A stretch of 25,413 bases of DNA from a virus, in IMG/VR virus record IMGVR_UViG_3300044997_001121, positions 1 to 25,413 of that record; one strand, written 5' to 3'. The notes under the pieces are model-generated. The model saw only the letters and a list, made by a program, of their open reading frames with translations, searched no databases and had not been told where the DNA came from. Below, piece after piece: positions 6,655-14,327 of this stretch. Position 1 is the stretch's first letter, and each line of letters opens with the position of its first letter. A program made the translations under genes and the position numbers.

Positions 6655-7109
6655 TGGCTTCTAAGGTAATAGATCTTTTTTTAATATATCAGTTTTTAAA
6701 AAGACTATCAACCCCCTTCAAGGAATGGGAAGCTTATAAGCTTGGCATTATTGATATGGAAGGTAATGTTCTTCGTAAAAGTAACACTCTTAAAAAAAGT
6801 GAAGAAAAAAATGCGTGGGGATATTTTGATAGACTAATAGCTAACTTAAAAAAGCTTTTAGGTAAAATTCCAGGCGGCAAATCAAGAATAGCATCCTATG
6901 CAGCAGCTCTTCTTCTTTTAAAAGAGCAAAATACAGGCATTGAAGTGCCAGAAAATGAGCTCTTAGAAATGCTTGAAGAAGAAATAGCAAATATAGTTGG
7001 TGATGGTAAGATAGCAGGGGTGGGTGTTGGTTCTCAAGGTGAGCCGCCTGTAAGTAGAAAAAAAATAATTTTTAAAAAAGTGCTAACTAGGAAGACACCA
7101 AATGCGTAA
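6654..7109 (+). CDS. Conserved T4-like phage protein, unknown function
   Basis: 151 residues. The start (MASKVIDLFLIYQFLKRLSTPF, split as MASKVIDLFL and IYQFLKRL) and the segments WEAYKLGIID and PGGKSRIASYAAALLLLKEQ are conserved in marine T4-like phages. The C-terminal third is Gly/Lys-rich (GVGVGSQGEPPVSRKK) and probably flexible. There is no enzyme motif. It overlaps the upstream stop by one base and the downstream lipoprotein start by eight, so it belongs to the same message. A structural or tail-completion role is possible but not shown. Confidence 0.7.
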   Translation: MASKVIDLFLIYQFLKRLSTPFKEWEAYKLGIIDMEGNVLRKSNTLKKSEEKNAWGYFDRLIANLKKLLGKIPGGKSRIASYAAALLLLKEQNTGIEVPENELLEMLEEEIANIVGDGKIAGVGVGSQGEPPVSRKKIIFKKVLTRKTPNA

Positions 7110-7494
7110 GCTTATACTTCTTATTAGTTTATTGTTAGCGGGATGTAGTTCTTTTTTTTTAGCAAAATACGACACATCAGAGCATAGTATAGTAAATGAG
7201 ATAAGTACACTGGCGCAATTAAACAAAAAAAATTGTAATGATTCTGTATACATGAAAAAGGTAGCTAACGACCTTTACTTTAAAACTATACTCTTAAAAA
7301 ATCTTTCCAGTGGGTTTAAATATAATGATGATGCAATAAAAGCAGAAGATAATTTATCAAAAATAGCTGAAGGCTTGGTTAATCGATATGCAACAGATGA
7401 TGATGTTAGTGCTTTATATTGTGAGTTAAAGCTTACTGCAATACAAGACACCTCTGTTGCAATTCAACGTGTTATAGCTAGGAAGCCAAGATGA
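7102..7494 (+). CDS. Predicted phage lipoprotein
   Basis: 130 residues. The first 14 form a lipoprotein signal peptide: basic start (MRK), hydrophobic LILLISLLL, then a lipobox L-A-G-C with Cys15 as the lipidation site. The mature part is helical and charged, with Cys residues near 45 and 107 that could pair in the periplasm. It starts 8 bases inside the upstream gene and ends overlapping the next (ATGA). It lies just before a holin gene, so it may act in lysis. Superinfection exclusion at the inner or outer membrane is the other common role for phage lipoproteins. It is longer and less Pro-rich than the Rz1 found at 10390, so it is unlikely to be the outer spanin. Confidence 0.7.
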   Translation: MRKLILLISLLLAGCSSFFLAKYDTSEHSIVNEISTLAQLNKKNCNDSVYMKKVANDLYFKTILLKNLSSGFKYNDDAIKAEDNLSKIAEGLVNRYATDDDVSALYCELKLTAIQDTSVAIQRVIARKPR

Positions 7495-7727
7495 TAGACG
7501 AGATAAAAACCTTTCTTATGTGTGATAGTGATTTTACAAAGAAAATCGCTGCGCAAACAATTAGAATTAATGAATCATTTATTGCAGGCAAAATTAAAAA
7601 GTCCGAATACGTTGAACTACTATATGATCTTAAGCTTCAAAAAGATACAAGTCAGTCCTTAAAGCAACTTGCAGTCAAAGAATCTCTAAATAAACTCATA
7701 GATGGTTTAATTGCTGCTGTAGTTTAA
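7491..7727 (+). CDS. Small conserved phage protein, unknown function
   Basis: 78 residues, ATGA overlap with the lipoprotein gene. It starts MIDEIKTFLMCDSDFTKKIA and continues with amphipathic helices (AQTIRINESFIAGKIKKSEY). Similar short helical proteins occur beside holin genes in marine T4-like phages. No signal peptide, membrane segment or metal site is seen. Coupling to the lipoprotein and the holin suggests a part in late functions, but this is context only. Confidence 0.65.
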   Translation: MIDEIKTFLMCDSDFTKKIAAQTIRINESFIAGKIKKSEYVELLYDLKLQKDTSQSLKQLAVKESLNKLIDGLIAAVV

Positions 7728-7738
7728 GAGAGATACTT

Positions 7739-8095
7739 ATGGCCAGAACAAAAGCAATAAAGACTCAAATGTCTGAAGTAGCAGTTAATAGAGAACATTG
7801 GATGAATTCAAAATGGCGTCCTATGATGGGTTGGACTTACATGCTTACCTGTCTGTTCGATTTTATTGTTGGTCCTATCTTCTATAACTTGCTTCAGTTC
7901 TATAGTCATGCAAATACATTAGCAATGTGGCAACCCCTTACACTAGGCGGCGGTGGTCTATATCACTTAGCAATGGGTGCAGTTCTTGGCGTAGCAGCAT
8001 GGTCAAGAGGACAAGAAAAAATAGCAAATATTTCTAGTGTTTCGGGTACTAGTAAAGCAGGTAGTGCAGAATCCGAAAGCATGGAACCTAGATAA
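7739..8095 (+). CDS. Holin, three-TM type
   Basis: 118 residues. The segment KWRPMMGWTYMLTCLFDFIV and the two hydrophobic stretches that follow (GPIFYNLLQFY and GLYHLAMGAVLGVAAW) match the 3-TM holin group known from gene-transfer agents and many phages. Holins collect in the inner membrane and open it at a set time so that endolysin can reach the cell wall. The N-terminal 25 residues and the Ser/Glu-rich C-terminal tail are soluble. The stop overlaps the next ATG (TAATG), tying it to the XhlA-like protein. No endolysin gene is visible in this window. Confidence 0.75.
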   Translation: MARTKAIKTQMSEVAVNREHWMNSKWRPMMGWTYMLTCLFDFIVGPIFYNLLQFYSHANTLAMWQPLTLGGGGLYHLAMGAVLGVAAWSRGQEKIANISSVSGTSKAGSAESESMEPR

Positions 8096-8334
8096 TGGAA
8101 ACTTTCGACACCGGGGCACGAATAGCAGTGCTAGAAAACGAATTAAAAAATATTGCTTCTGATATTAAGGAAATTAAAGTGGAACAAAAAGAGCAGCATG
8201 ATGCTCTGATGAAACACTTTGTTAATATAGAAGAGCGATTAACAAACCTCGAAAAATGGAGGTGGATGGTTGTTGGTGGTGCTATGGTCCTTGGTTTCCT
8301 TCTTTCAAATATTAGTAAAGTAATGTCTAGTTGA
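8095..8334 (+). CDS. XhlA-like coiled-coil membrane protein
   Basis: 79 residues. Residues 8-55 form a coiled coil (RIAVLENELKNIASDIKEIK, then HFVNIEERLTNLEKWRW), followed by one C-terminal membrane segment (about 56-72, VVGGAMVLGFLL). This is the layout of XhlA/hemolysin-like proteins encoded beside holins, which are thought to anchor or tune the lysis machinery. It overlaps the holin stop by one base. The promoter for the replication genes begins inside its last codons. Confidence 0.7.
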   Translation: METFDTGARIAVLENELKNIASDIKEIKVEQKEQHDALMKHFVNIEERLTNLEKWRWMVVGGAMVLGFLLSNISKVMSS

Positions 8335-8360
8335 TTTTTATTTTCGCGCTCTACTATAAT
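8331..8360 (+). promoter_or_regulatory. Sigma70-type promoter ahead of the primase gene
   Basis: TTGATT (8331-8336), an 18-base spacer, and a perfect TATAAT (8355-8360). Transcription would start near 8367, about 20 bases before the primase ATG. It marks the change from late/lysis genes to DNA metabolism. The AGTTGATTT...ATTTTCG stretch recurs ahead of the DUF932 gene at 22972. Confidence 0.65.
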
Positions 8361-8387
8361 GTAGTGTACGGAAATAATAGGCAACAT

Positions 8388-9404
8388 ATGTTACTGACTG
8401 ATAAAAAATATATTTGTGTAATATCTAACAGGCTTGAGAGATTTACCCGCAAGTCTGATAAACTATACAGCTGCAGATGCCCTATCTGTGGTGACTCAAA
8501 GACAAATCGTACAAAAACGCGCGGCTTCTTCTATGAGAAGAAAGACCATATGCTATATTATTGCCACAATTGTGGTGCATCGATGCGTTTTGGAACATTT
8601 CTCAAGACATTTGATCCGGTAATGCATGCCGACTATGTAAATGAGACATTTCTTGAAAAAAATAATAAAACACCTGAACGTAAAGAGACTAAATTAGAGT
8701 TTGTACAGCCCGTCTTTGTAAAGACTGGGGTACTGGCTGGTCTTAAAAAGATCTCCTCGCTCGAGGTTAATCACCCTGCTAAACTTTACGTTCAGAAAAG
8801 AAAGATCCCTCCCGACCGGCACTACAAACTATTCTATGCACCGCGATTTAAGGAATTTGTTAATGGTCTTATACCTAATAAATTTGCTGATGTATCCCGG
8901 GACGAAGCAAGACTAATTTTACCTTTTCTAGACGAAGAAAAACGATGCTTCGGGTTTCAAGGCCGCGCAATTGGAAATTCAAGCATTCGTTATATAACAA
9001 TCATGCTTCGCGATGACAAGCCTAAGATTTTTGGACTTGATGCTTTAGACACGAGCAAGGAAGTTATAGTCGTTGAAGGACCCATTGATTCTCTGTTTCT
9101 CCCTAACGCTATTGCTATGGCTGGCTCGGATGCTAGTTTGGTGTGGCTACCGCAGGAAACCCATAAAAGAGTTACGTTTGCATATGATAACGAACCAAGA
9201 AATAAAGATATCGTTAAGAAGATGCAAGGTGCTGCTCACAAAGGGTTTAAGGTGGTAGTTTGGCCAGCTGAGCTGAATTCCAAAGATATAAATGATATGA
9301 TTCTTTCTGGATTAACGTCAGTTGAAATTAAAAAAATAATAGCTGAAAATAGCTATGAAGGGTTGGCAGCTAGGCTAGCAATTACGAACTGGAGCAAGTT
9401 ATGA
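8388..9404 (+). CDS. DNA primase, T4 gp61-like (zinc finger plus TOPRIM)
   Basis: 338 residues from ATG 8388 (preceded by AGG at 9 bases and by a promoter); an in-frame TTG at 8331 lies upstream of the predicted transcription start and is rejected. The N-terminal zinc-binding domain has CPIC (Cys31, Cys34) and CHNC (Cys59, Cys62). The TOPRIM catalytic part has EVIVVEGPIDSLFLPNA (Glu230, Asp234) and FAYDNE (Asp267). It makes RNA primers on the lagging strand, working with a gp41-type helicase not present in this window. Its TGA overlaps the thyX ATG (ATGA). Confidence 0.85.
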   Translation: MLLTDKKYICVISNRLERFTRKSDKLYSCRCPICGDSKTNRTKTRGFFYEKKDHMLYYCHNCGASMRFGTFLKTFDPVMHADYVNETFLEKNNKTPERKETKLEFVQPVFVKTGVLAGLKKISSLEVNHPAKLYVQKRKIPPDRHYKLFYAPRFKEFVNGLIPNKFADVSRDEARLILPFLDEEKRCFGFQGRAIGNSSIRYITIMLRDDKPKIFGLDALDTSKEVIVVEGPIDSLFLPNAIAMAGSDASLVWLPQETHKRVTFAYDNEPRNKDIVKKMQGAAHKGFKVVVWPAELNSKDINDMILSGLTSVEIKKIIAENSYEGLAARLAITNWSKL

Positions 9405-10060
9405 GTGTGAGGTTGATCAGTTATTCGCAACCACCAGAATCAGAACAAAATCTTACCGCTCAGGAGCTTGTAGCGTTTTGCGCAAGAGTATCCAATCCAT
9501 CAAATCAGTACAATAACGAAACAGCTGATCAGCTAATTGTATATCTCATCAAAAATAAGCATTGGTCGCCGCTTGAAATGGTTTCGGTATGTATTGAAGT
9601 TAACACTACAAGAGACATAGCGAGACAAATGCTCCGCCATAGGAGCTTTTCATTTCAGGAGTTTAGTCAACGATATGCAGACCCTACTAAGGAGCTGAAT
9701 TTTGTAACTAGAGAAGCTAGACTACAGGACTCAAAGAACAGACAGAATAGTATCGATATAGACGATCTAATGCTACAATCTGCATGGGAATTAAAACAAC
9801 AGGCAATTATTCAACGAGCTAAGGACGTATATACCTGGGCCATTGAAAACGGTATTGCCAAGGAGCAAGCCCGTGCAATCCTCCCGGAAGGCTTGACAGA
9901 ATCTAGACTCTACGTGAACGGAACACTGCGGTCCTGGATACACTATATACAACTACGCACTGATGCGAGCACTCAAAAAGAGCATCGTAAAGTAGCTTTT
10001 GAGTGTTCTAAAGTTATATCAGCAGTGTTTCCTTTGATTGATTCCTACGGAACCGGCTAG
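9401..10060 (+). CDS. thyX: FAD-dependent thymidylate synthase ThyX
   Basis: 219 residues, close to the usual ThyX length. It contains the signature RHR-x7-S: Arg79, His80, Arg81 and Ser89 within RHRSFSFQEFSQRY. The C-terminal substrate-binding block (LPEGLTESRLYVNGTLRSW, then HYIQLR and TQKEHR) is also complete. ThyX makes dTMP from dUMP using methylene-tetrahydrofolate, NADPH and FAD, and differs from the ThyA-type enzyme of T4 itself. It starts inside the primase stop and ends one base before the spanin gene. With nrdA and nrdB it supplies nucleotides for replication. Confidence 0.93.
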   Translation: MSVRLISYSQPPESEQNLTAQELVAFCARVSNPSNQYNNETADQLIVYLIKNKHWSPLEMVSVCIEVNTTRDIARQMLRHRSFSFQEFSQRYADPTKELNFVTREARLQDSKNRQNSIDIDDLMLQSAWELKQQAIIQRAKDVYTWAIENGIAKEQARAILPEGLTESRLYVNGTLRSWIHYIQLRTDASTQKEHRKVAFECSKVISAVFPLIDSYGTG

Positions 10061-10061
10061 C

Positions 10062-10667
10062 ATGTCTTTAATGTTTTTAATAAATTTTATCCCGGATTGG
10101 TTAGTACATGCAGCTGTTCTCGCAGGAGCACTTCTTATATTCTCATCATTTGTTTTATACTCAATACCGTTCGTTAATCAATATAGACTACCCTTCTTAT
10201 TCACCGGGCTGGTTGTTTGCTGTATTGGGTTTTTTATTGAAGGGGTGCTCTTTTCTAATGGATGGTGGGAAGCAAAAGTTAAAGAATTAGAAATTAAAGT
10301 CGCAGCAGCACAAGCTAAAGTAGCTGTAGCAAATGTTAAAATTATTACAAAATATGTTGATAAAGTAAGAATAGTAAAGGAAACAGCAGATGCAAATGTC
10401 AAATATATCGAAACTTACATTACAAAGCATGATAACGATATTGATTTCCCTAAGTCTTTTATCATGCTCCACGACAGTGCCAGTCAAAATGAAGTTTCCG
10501 GAAGCCCCGGAACAGCTGATGAAACCCCCTCCGAAGTTAAAGCCAGTGAACTCCTTACAACAGTCGTCGAAAACTATGGAACCTGCAACGAGCTCCGTGA
10601 AACAGTAATAGCTTGGCAAGAGTGGTATAAAACACAAAAAGAAATATTCGAAGGCACCTTCAAGTAA
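10062..10667 (+). CDS. Rz: Inner-membrane spanin (Rz-like)
   Basis: 201 residues from ATG 10062, one base after the thyX stop; a TTG at 10038 lies within thyX and is rejected. Two hydrophobic segments (about 13-33 and 38-58) flank a short loop with Arg, so by the positive-inside rule the C-terminal part faces the periplasm. Residues 65-120 form a coiled coil (AKVKELEIKVAAAQAKVAVA). The end (CNELRETVIAWQEWYKTQKE) is typical of Rz-type proteins of marine phages. It spans the periplasm and, with an outer-membrane lipoprotein, fuses inner and outer membranes at the end of lysis. The partner Rz1 is embedded in another frame (10390-10608). Two membrane segments are unusual; classical Rz has one. 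Confidence 0.75.
   Translation: MSLMFLINFIPDWLVHAAVLAGALLIFSSFVLYSIPFVNQYRLPFLFTGLVVCCIGFFIEGVLFSNGWWEAKVKELEIKVAAAQAKVAVANVKIITKYVDKVRIVKETADANVKYIETYITKHDNDIDFPKSFIMLHDSASQNEVSGSPGTADETPSEVKASELLTTVVENYGTCNELRETVIAWQEWYKTQKEIFEGTFK
10390..10608 (+). CDS. Rz1: Outer-membrane spanin Rz1, embedded in the Rz gene
   Basis: 72 residues in a different frame, lying completely inside Rz. The start ATG 10390 has AAGGA 8 bases upstream; ATG 10396 and 10429 are alternatives. A signal peptide ends in a lipobox L-L-S-C with Cys26. The mature part is Pro-rich and short (PEAPEQLMKPPPKLKPV), as expected of Rz1. Embedded Rz1 genes are known from lambda and many phages, and the partner gene and the frame arrangement both fit. 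It should be lipidated, sorted to the outer membrane and bind the C-terminus of Rz across the periplasm. Confidence 0.75.
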   Translation: MQMSNISKLTLQSMITILISLSLLSCSTTVPVKMKFPEAPEQLMKPPPKLKPVNSLQQSSKTMEPATSSVKQ

Positions 10668-10678
10668 GTAGAGGTTAT

Positions 10679-12478
10679 ATGAGCGTAGAAACAGTACACG
10701 GTCTTCAAATTGACCGCACAAGAGATTCGTTGTTTGATGAATTAGGACTCAAGAGACTTAAAGAGTCGTACATGACAGAAAGTGAAGTTTCACCACAAGA
10801 GAGGTTTGCACATGTATCAAAAGCTTTTGGTTCAAACTTGGAACATGCTCAAAGACTTTATGACTATAGTAGCAAGCATTGGCTATCTTACAGCACTCCT
10901 ATTCTTTCATTTGGTCGTAGTAAGCGGAGTCTTCCTATATCATGTTTTTTACCTTATCTTCACGATTCTGCGGAAGGGCTCGTTGACTGCCTGTCGGAAG
11001 TCAACTGGCTCTCAATGCTAGGGGGTGGCATTGGTATTGGTATTGGGATTCGTAGTTCTGATGATAAGTCTGTGGGCGTTATGCCTCATCTTAGAACTTA
11101 TGATGCAAGTTCTTTGGCTTATCGTCAAGGTAGGACTCGCCGCGGCAGCTATGCTGCTTACCTTGATATTTCTCACCCTGATATTTTAATTTTTTTGGAA
11201 ATGAGAAAGCCCACGGGCGATCAAAATATGAGATGTCTCAATCTCCATCATGGTATTAATATTACTGATGACTTTATGGAGATTATAGAGAAAAGTATGG
11301 TTGATCCGAATGCGGACGATTCATGGGAGCTAAAAGACCCACACAACGGAACAGTAAGAGAAAAGCTATCTGCAAGAGAGCTTTGGCAAAGAATTCTTGA
11401 GATGAGAATGATGACAGGCGAGCCGTATCTTCACTTTATAGATACTAGTAATAATAGCATGCCTGAGTCTCAAAAAGCTCTCGGTCTGAAAATAAGACAA
11501 TCAAACTTATGTTCAGAAATTATTTTACCCACAGATAGAGAGAGAACTGCCGTTTGTTGTCTTTCATCTGTCAACCTGGAGTATTACGATGATTGGAAAG
11601 ATGACCCTAACTTTCTCGGCGACATTGCAGAAATGCTTGATAACGTGCTTCAATATTTTATTGACAACGCTTCAGATAGCATTCACCGCGCTCGCTTTAG
11701 TGCCGCTCGCGAGCGGAGTATTGGCGTCGGAGCTCTCGGATTTCATGCGTACCTTCAAAAGAAAAACGTTCCATGGGAATCTGCGCTAGCTGTTAGTACT
11801 AACGTTAAAATTTTCAAGTATATCAGGAGGCAGTTAGATGCGGCAAATAAAAGGCTCGGAGCAGAAAGAGGAGAAGCCCCTGACGCTGCTGGAACTGGCA
11901 ATCGTTTTTGCCATGTTATGGCTATTGCTCCTAATGCTTCTTCAAGTATTATCATGGGTAATACGTCTCCCAGTATTGAGCCGTATCGGGCCAATGCATA
12001 TAGACAAGACACACTTTCAGGTTCGTTCTTAAACAAGAATCGATATCTGGATAAGCTAATAAAAAAGCTCTGTCAGGGCGATCCAAGAATAGACTACAAT
12101 GAGACATGGTCTAGCATTATTGCTAACGACGGATCAGTGCAGCACCTAGAATTCTTGGATGAATGGACAAAGGATGTATATAAGACTTCCATGGAAATTG
12201 ATCAAAGATGGATAGTGCAGCATGCTGCAGACAGACAACAGTTTGTAGACCAAGCGCAATCACTTAATCTCTTCTTTAGACCCAATACAAACGTTAAGTA
12301 TCTGCATGCAGTACATTTCATGGCCTGGAAACAAGGGCTTAAAACGCTTTATTACTGCAGATCAGAAAAAATCGGCAAAGCTGATAAGGTTGCAAAAAAA
12401 GTAGAAAGACAAATAATTGAAGAAATCGATATGAAGCAGCTAGCCGAAGGTGAGATGTGCTTAGCTTGTGAAGGGTAA
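10679..12478 (+). CDS. nrdA: Ribonucleotide reductase class Ia large subunit, no ATP-cone
   Basis: 599 residues; AGAGG lies before the ATG. The catalytic set is complete: redox pair Cys89 (PISCF) and Cys293 (AVCCLSS), Asn276, thiyl Cys278 and Glu280 in SNLCSEI, radical-path Tyr558-Tyr559 (TLYYC), and C-terminal shuttle cysteines 594 and 597 (CLACEG). It reduces ribonucleoside diphosphates together with NrdB. It is about 150 residues shorter than E. coli NrdA; the missing part corresponds mainly to the N-terminal ATP-cone, so dATP feedback through this domain is probably lost. Thioredoxin or glutaredoxin partners are not in this window. nrdB follows after 49 bases. Confidence 0.93.
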   Translation: MSVETVHGLQIDRTRDSLFDELGLKRLKESYMTESEVSPQERFAHVSKAFGSNLEHAQRLYDYSSKHWLSYSTPILSFGRSKRSLPISCFLPYLHDSAEGLVDCLSEVNWLSMLGGGIGIGIGIRSSDDKSVGVMPHLRTYDASSLAYRQGRTRRGSYAAYLDISHPDILIFLEMRKPTGDQNMRCLNLHHGINITDDFMEIIEKSMVDPNADDSWELKDPHNGTVREKLSARELWQRILEMRMMTGEPYLHFIDTSNNSMPESQKALGLKIRQSNLCSEIILPTDRERTAVCCLSSVNLEYYDDWKDDPNFLGDIAEMLDNVLQYFIDNASDSIHRARFSAARERSIGVGALGFHAYLQKKNVPWESALAVSTNVKIFKYIRRQLDAANKRLGAERGEAPDAAGTGNRFCHVMAIAPNASSSIIMGNTSPSIEPYRANAYRQDTLSGSFLNKNRYLDKLIKKLCQGDPRIDYNETWSSIIANDGSVQHLEFLDEWTKDVYKTSMEIDQRWIVQHAADRQQFVDQAQSLNLFFRPNTNVKYLHAVHFMAWKQGLKTLYYCRSEKIGKADKVAKKVERQIIEEIDMKQLAEGEMCLACEG

Positions 12479-12527
12479 GAAAATAAAAAAGGATAAGAAA
12501 ATACTAAACACTAGGAAGGATTAATCA

Positions 12528-13514
12528 ATGATACGCAAGACAAAGCCAAGACTCACCGACGAAAGGGATTCGTTTAAACCGTTTCATTACCCATGGGCAT
12601 ACGAAAGCTGGCTTAAGCATGAACAAGCACACTGGCTACATACAGAAGTCCCCATGCTTGAAGATGTTAAGGATTGGAAAAATAAACTGACCGATTCGCA
12701 AAAGCATTTTCTAACAAACATCTTTAGATTCTTTACACAAGGTGACGTTGATGTGGCCGGCGGGTATGTTAAGAACTATTTACCTTATTTCCCGCAACCA
12801 GAAGTAAGAATGATGCTTTGTGGTTTCGCTGCTCGCGAAGCTCTGCATATTGCAGCCTACTCACATCTCATCGAAACTCTTGGAATGCCAGAATCAACCT
12901 ATGGTGAGTTCTTAGAATATGAATCAATGAGAGCAAAGCACGATTACTTTGTGGAGTTATCACATAAGAATGGTACACCTGCTTCAGTAGCAGCAAATAT
13001 TGCGGCCTTCTCGGCATTTACGGAAGGTATGCAGCTATTTAGTTCATTTATTATGCTTCTAAACTTTCCAAGACACGGGCTAATGAAAGGTATGGGTCAG
13101 ATCGTTACATGGTCGATTGTAGATGAGACAATGCATGCTGAATCTATGATTAAGTTGTTTAGAACATATATAGAAGAAAATAAAGAGCTGTGGAATAACG
13201 AGCTTAAAAGCTCAATTTATGTGATTGCAGAGAGTATGGTAGCTTTGGAAGACAGATTTATTGATTTATCGTTCAGCATGGGTGATATGCCTTCTCTTAC
13301 CGCAGATGAAGTTAAGCACTACATACGATACATTGCAGACCGCAGACTTATTTCGCTAGGCCTCAAGGGCATCTTTAAGGTTAAGAAGAACCCATTACCA
13401 TGGGTAGAAGAAATGATTAACGCACCAACACATACCAACTTTTTTGAAAATAGAGCAACAGATTACGCAAAGGGCGCCTTGTCTGGTACCTGGGAAGATG
13501 TATGGGCAGCATAA
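12528..13514 (+). CDS. nrdB: Ribonucleotide reductase class Ia small subunit
   Basis: 328 residues; AGGAAGGA precedes the ATG. The di-metal ligands and radical site can be placed: Asp73 (FTQGDVD), Glu104 and His107 with the radical Tyr111 (REALHIAAY, E-x2-H-x3-Y), Glu166 (FTEGMQLF), Glu200 and His203 (VDETMH). The D-to-E spacing of 31 equals that of E. coli NrdB. The retained tyrosine means a normal Tyr-radical enzyme (class Ia). It forms the radical used by NrdA. It is shorter than E. coli NrdB, as is common in phages. The zinc-ribbon gene follows after 21 bases. Confidence 0.93.
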   Translation: MIRKTKPRLTDERDSFKPFHYPWAYESWLKHEQAHWLHTEVPMLEDVKDWKNKLTDSQKHFLTNIFRFFTQGDVDVAGGYVKNYLPYFPQPEVRMMLCGFAAREALHIAAYSHLIETLGMPESTYGEFLEYESMRAKHDYFVELSHKNGTPASVAANIAAFSAFTEGMQLFSSFIMLLNFPRHGLMKGMGQIVTWSIVDETMHAESMIKLFRTYIEENKELWNNELKSSIYVIAESMVALEDRFIDLSFSMGDMPSLTADEVKHYIRYIADRRLISLGLKGIFKVKKNPLPWVEEMINAPTHTNFFENRATDYAKGALSGTWEDVWAA

Positions 13515-13535
13515 AACAATACTAAGGGGTGTAAT

Positions 13536-13745
13536 ATGACACAAGTTGAAGAAAAAGCAGTTTTAGAAGAAGATGAGCATTATTGTGTAAATTGTGACAC
13601 GCAATTTGAAGTTAACACCGAGTATAATATTGAATATGTTACTTTTTGCCCTTTTTGCGGGGAAGAACTAGTTGAGTCGTTTGAAGAAGATGAAGATTAT
13701 GACGATGAGCTTGATCTTTTAGGGGATTACACTGGACACAATTAA
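13536..13745 (+). CDS. Small acidic zinc-ribbon protein
   Basis: 69 residues; AGGGG ribosome site. CVNC (Cys17, Cys20) and CPFCGEEL (Cys38, Cys41) form a C-x2-C...C-x2-C zinc ribbon. The C-terminal third is strongly acidic (EEDEDYDDELD). Such small zinc ribbons are common next to nucleotide genes in marine T4-like phages. A role as a DNA mimic, as a partner for RNA polymerase, or in RNR regulation is possible, but nothing in the sequence decides. The last base overlaps the ATG of the RuvC-like gene. Confidence 0.7.
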   Translation: MTQVEEKAVLEEDEHYCVNCDTQFEVNTEYNIEYVTFCPFCGEELVESFEEDEDYDDELDLLGDYTGHN

Positions 13746-14302
13746 TGCTTTGCGCCGGGATTGATTTATCCCTAAGTTCACCTGCTGTATGCATTAATAT
13801 CGATCCATGTAGCTTCGCTTTTAATACGTGCAAATTTTATTGCTTGACAAGTAATAAAAAGCATGTATTAAAAGGCGAAGTGCTTGAGTGTGCTTTATTC
13901 CCTGATTATGCTACGCAATTACAAAGATATCACAACATATCCAATTGGATAGTAGAAAAAATAAACCTGTATAAGGTCAATGTGGTTTTTTTAGAAGACT
14001 ATAGTTTTAATTCTACCGGTAGAGTATTTAATATTGCAGAAAACGCAGGAGTATTAAAATATAGATTATGGAACGAAGGCAAGCAGATATACACTATTCC
14101 TCCCACTGTAATAAAAAAAACCGCTACAGGCAAAGGCAACTCTAATAAAGAAATTATGCAGCAATTTTTTATAGAGGAAACCACGGTTAATTTTAAAGAG
14201 CAGTTTAAACTAACTGAAAAACAGTGGAGTCCATCCTCAGATCTTATAGACAGCTACTATGTTTGTAAGACGGGTTGCTTTAATTACTATAATATGCTAT
14301 AA
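13745..14302 (+). CDS. RuvC-like Holliday-junction endonuclease
   Basis: 185 residues with an RNase H fold of the RuvC type. The acidic residues are Asp7 (AGIDLSLSS), Glu84 (VFLEDYSF), Asp166 and Asp169 (SDLIDSYY, D-x2-D as in E. coli RuvC). A basic loop ATGKGNSNK with IPPTVIKK precedes the last helix. It would resolve branched recombination or replication intermediates before packaging, the job done by gp49 in T4. The protein has 8 Cys, more than usual. A strong promoter lies in its last 28 bases. Confidence 0.82.
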   Translation: MLCAGIDLSLSSPAVCINIDPCSFAFNTCKFYCLTSNKKHVLKGEVLECALFPDYATQLQRYHNISNWIVEKINLYKVNVVFLEDYSFNSTGRVFNIAENAGVLKYRLWNEGKQIYTIPPTVIKKTATGKGNSNKEIMQQFFIEETTVNFKEQFKLTEKQWSPSSDLIDSYYVCKTGCFNYYNML

Positions 14303-14303
14303 T
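14275..14303 (+). promoter_or_regulatory. Extended -10 sigma70 promoter
   Basis: TTGCTT (14275-14280), a 17-base spacer, then TGC-TATAAT (14295-14303), an extended -10 with a perfect hexamer. A second TATAAT lies 10 bases upstream (14288-14293). Start of transcription would be near 14310, 18 bases before ATG 14328. It probably drives the run of small genes and the sugar cassette. Confidence 0.7.
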
Positions 14304-14327
14304 ATGTTATTCTTCGCGAGATGATAA

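Noticed and set aside
8331-8387. TTG start that would lengthen the primase by 19 residues
   Set aside because: It overlaps the -35/-10 boxes and the extra residues do not belong to the zinc-finger domain.
10287-10721. A 144-codon minus-strand frame, Cys/Phe-rich
   Set aside because: It lies opposite Rz/Rz1 and the nrdA start; its odd composition is the complement of Lys/Ala-rich coiled-coil coding.
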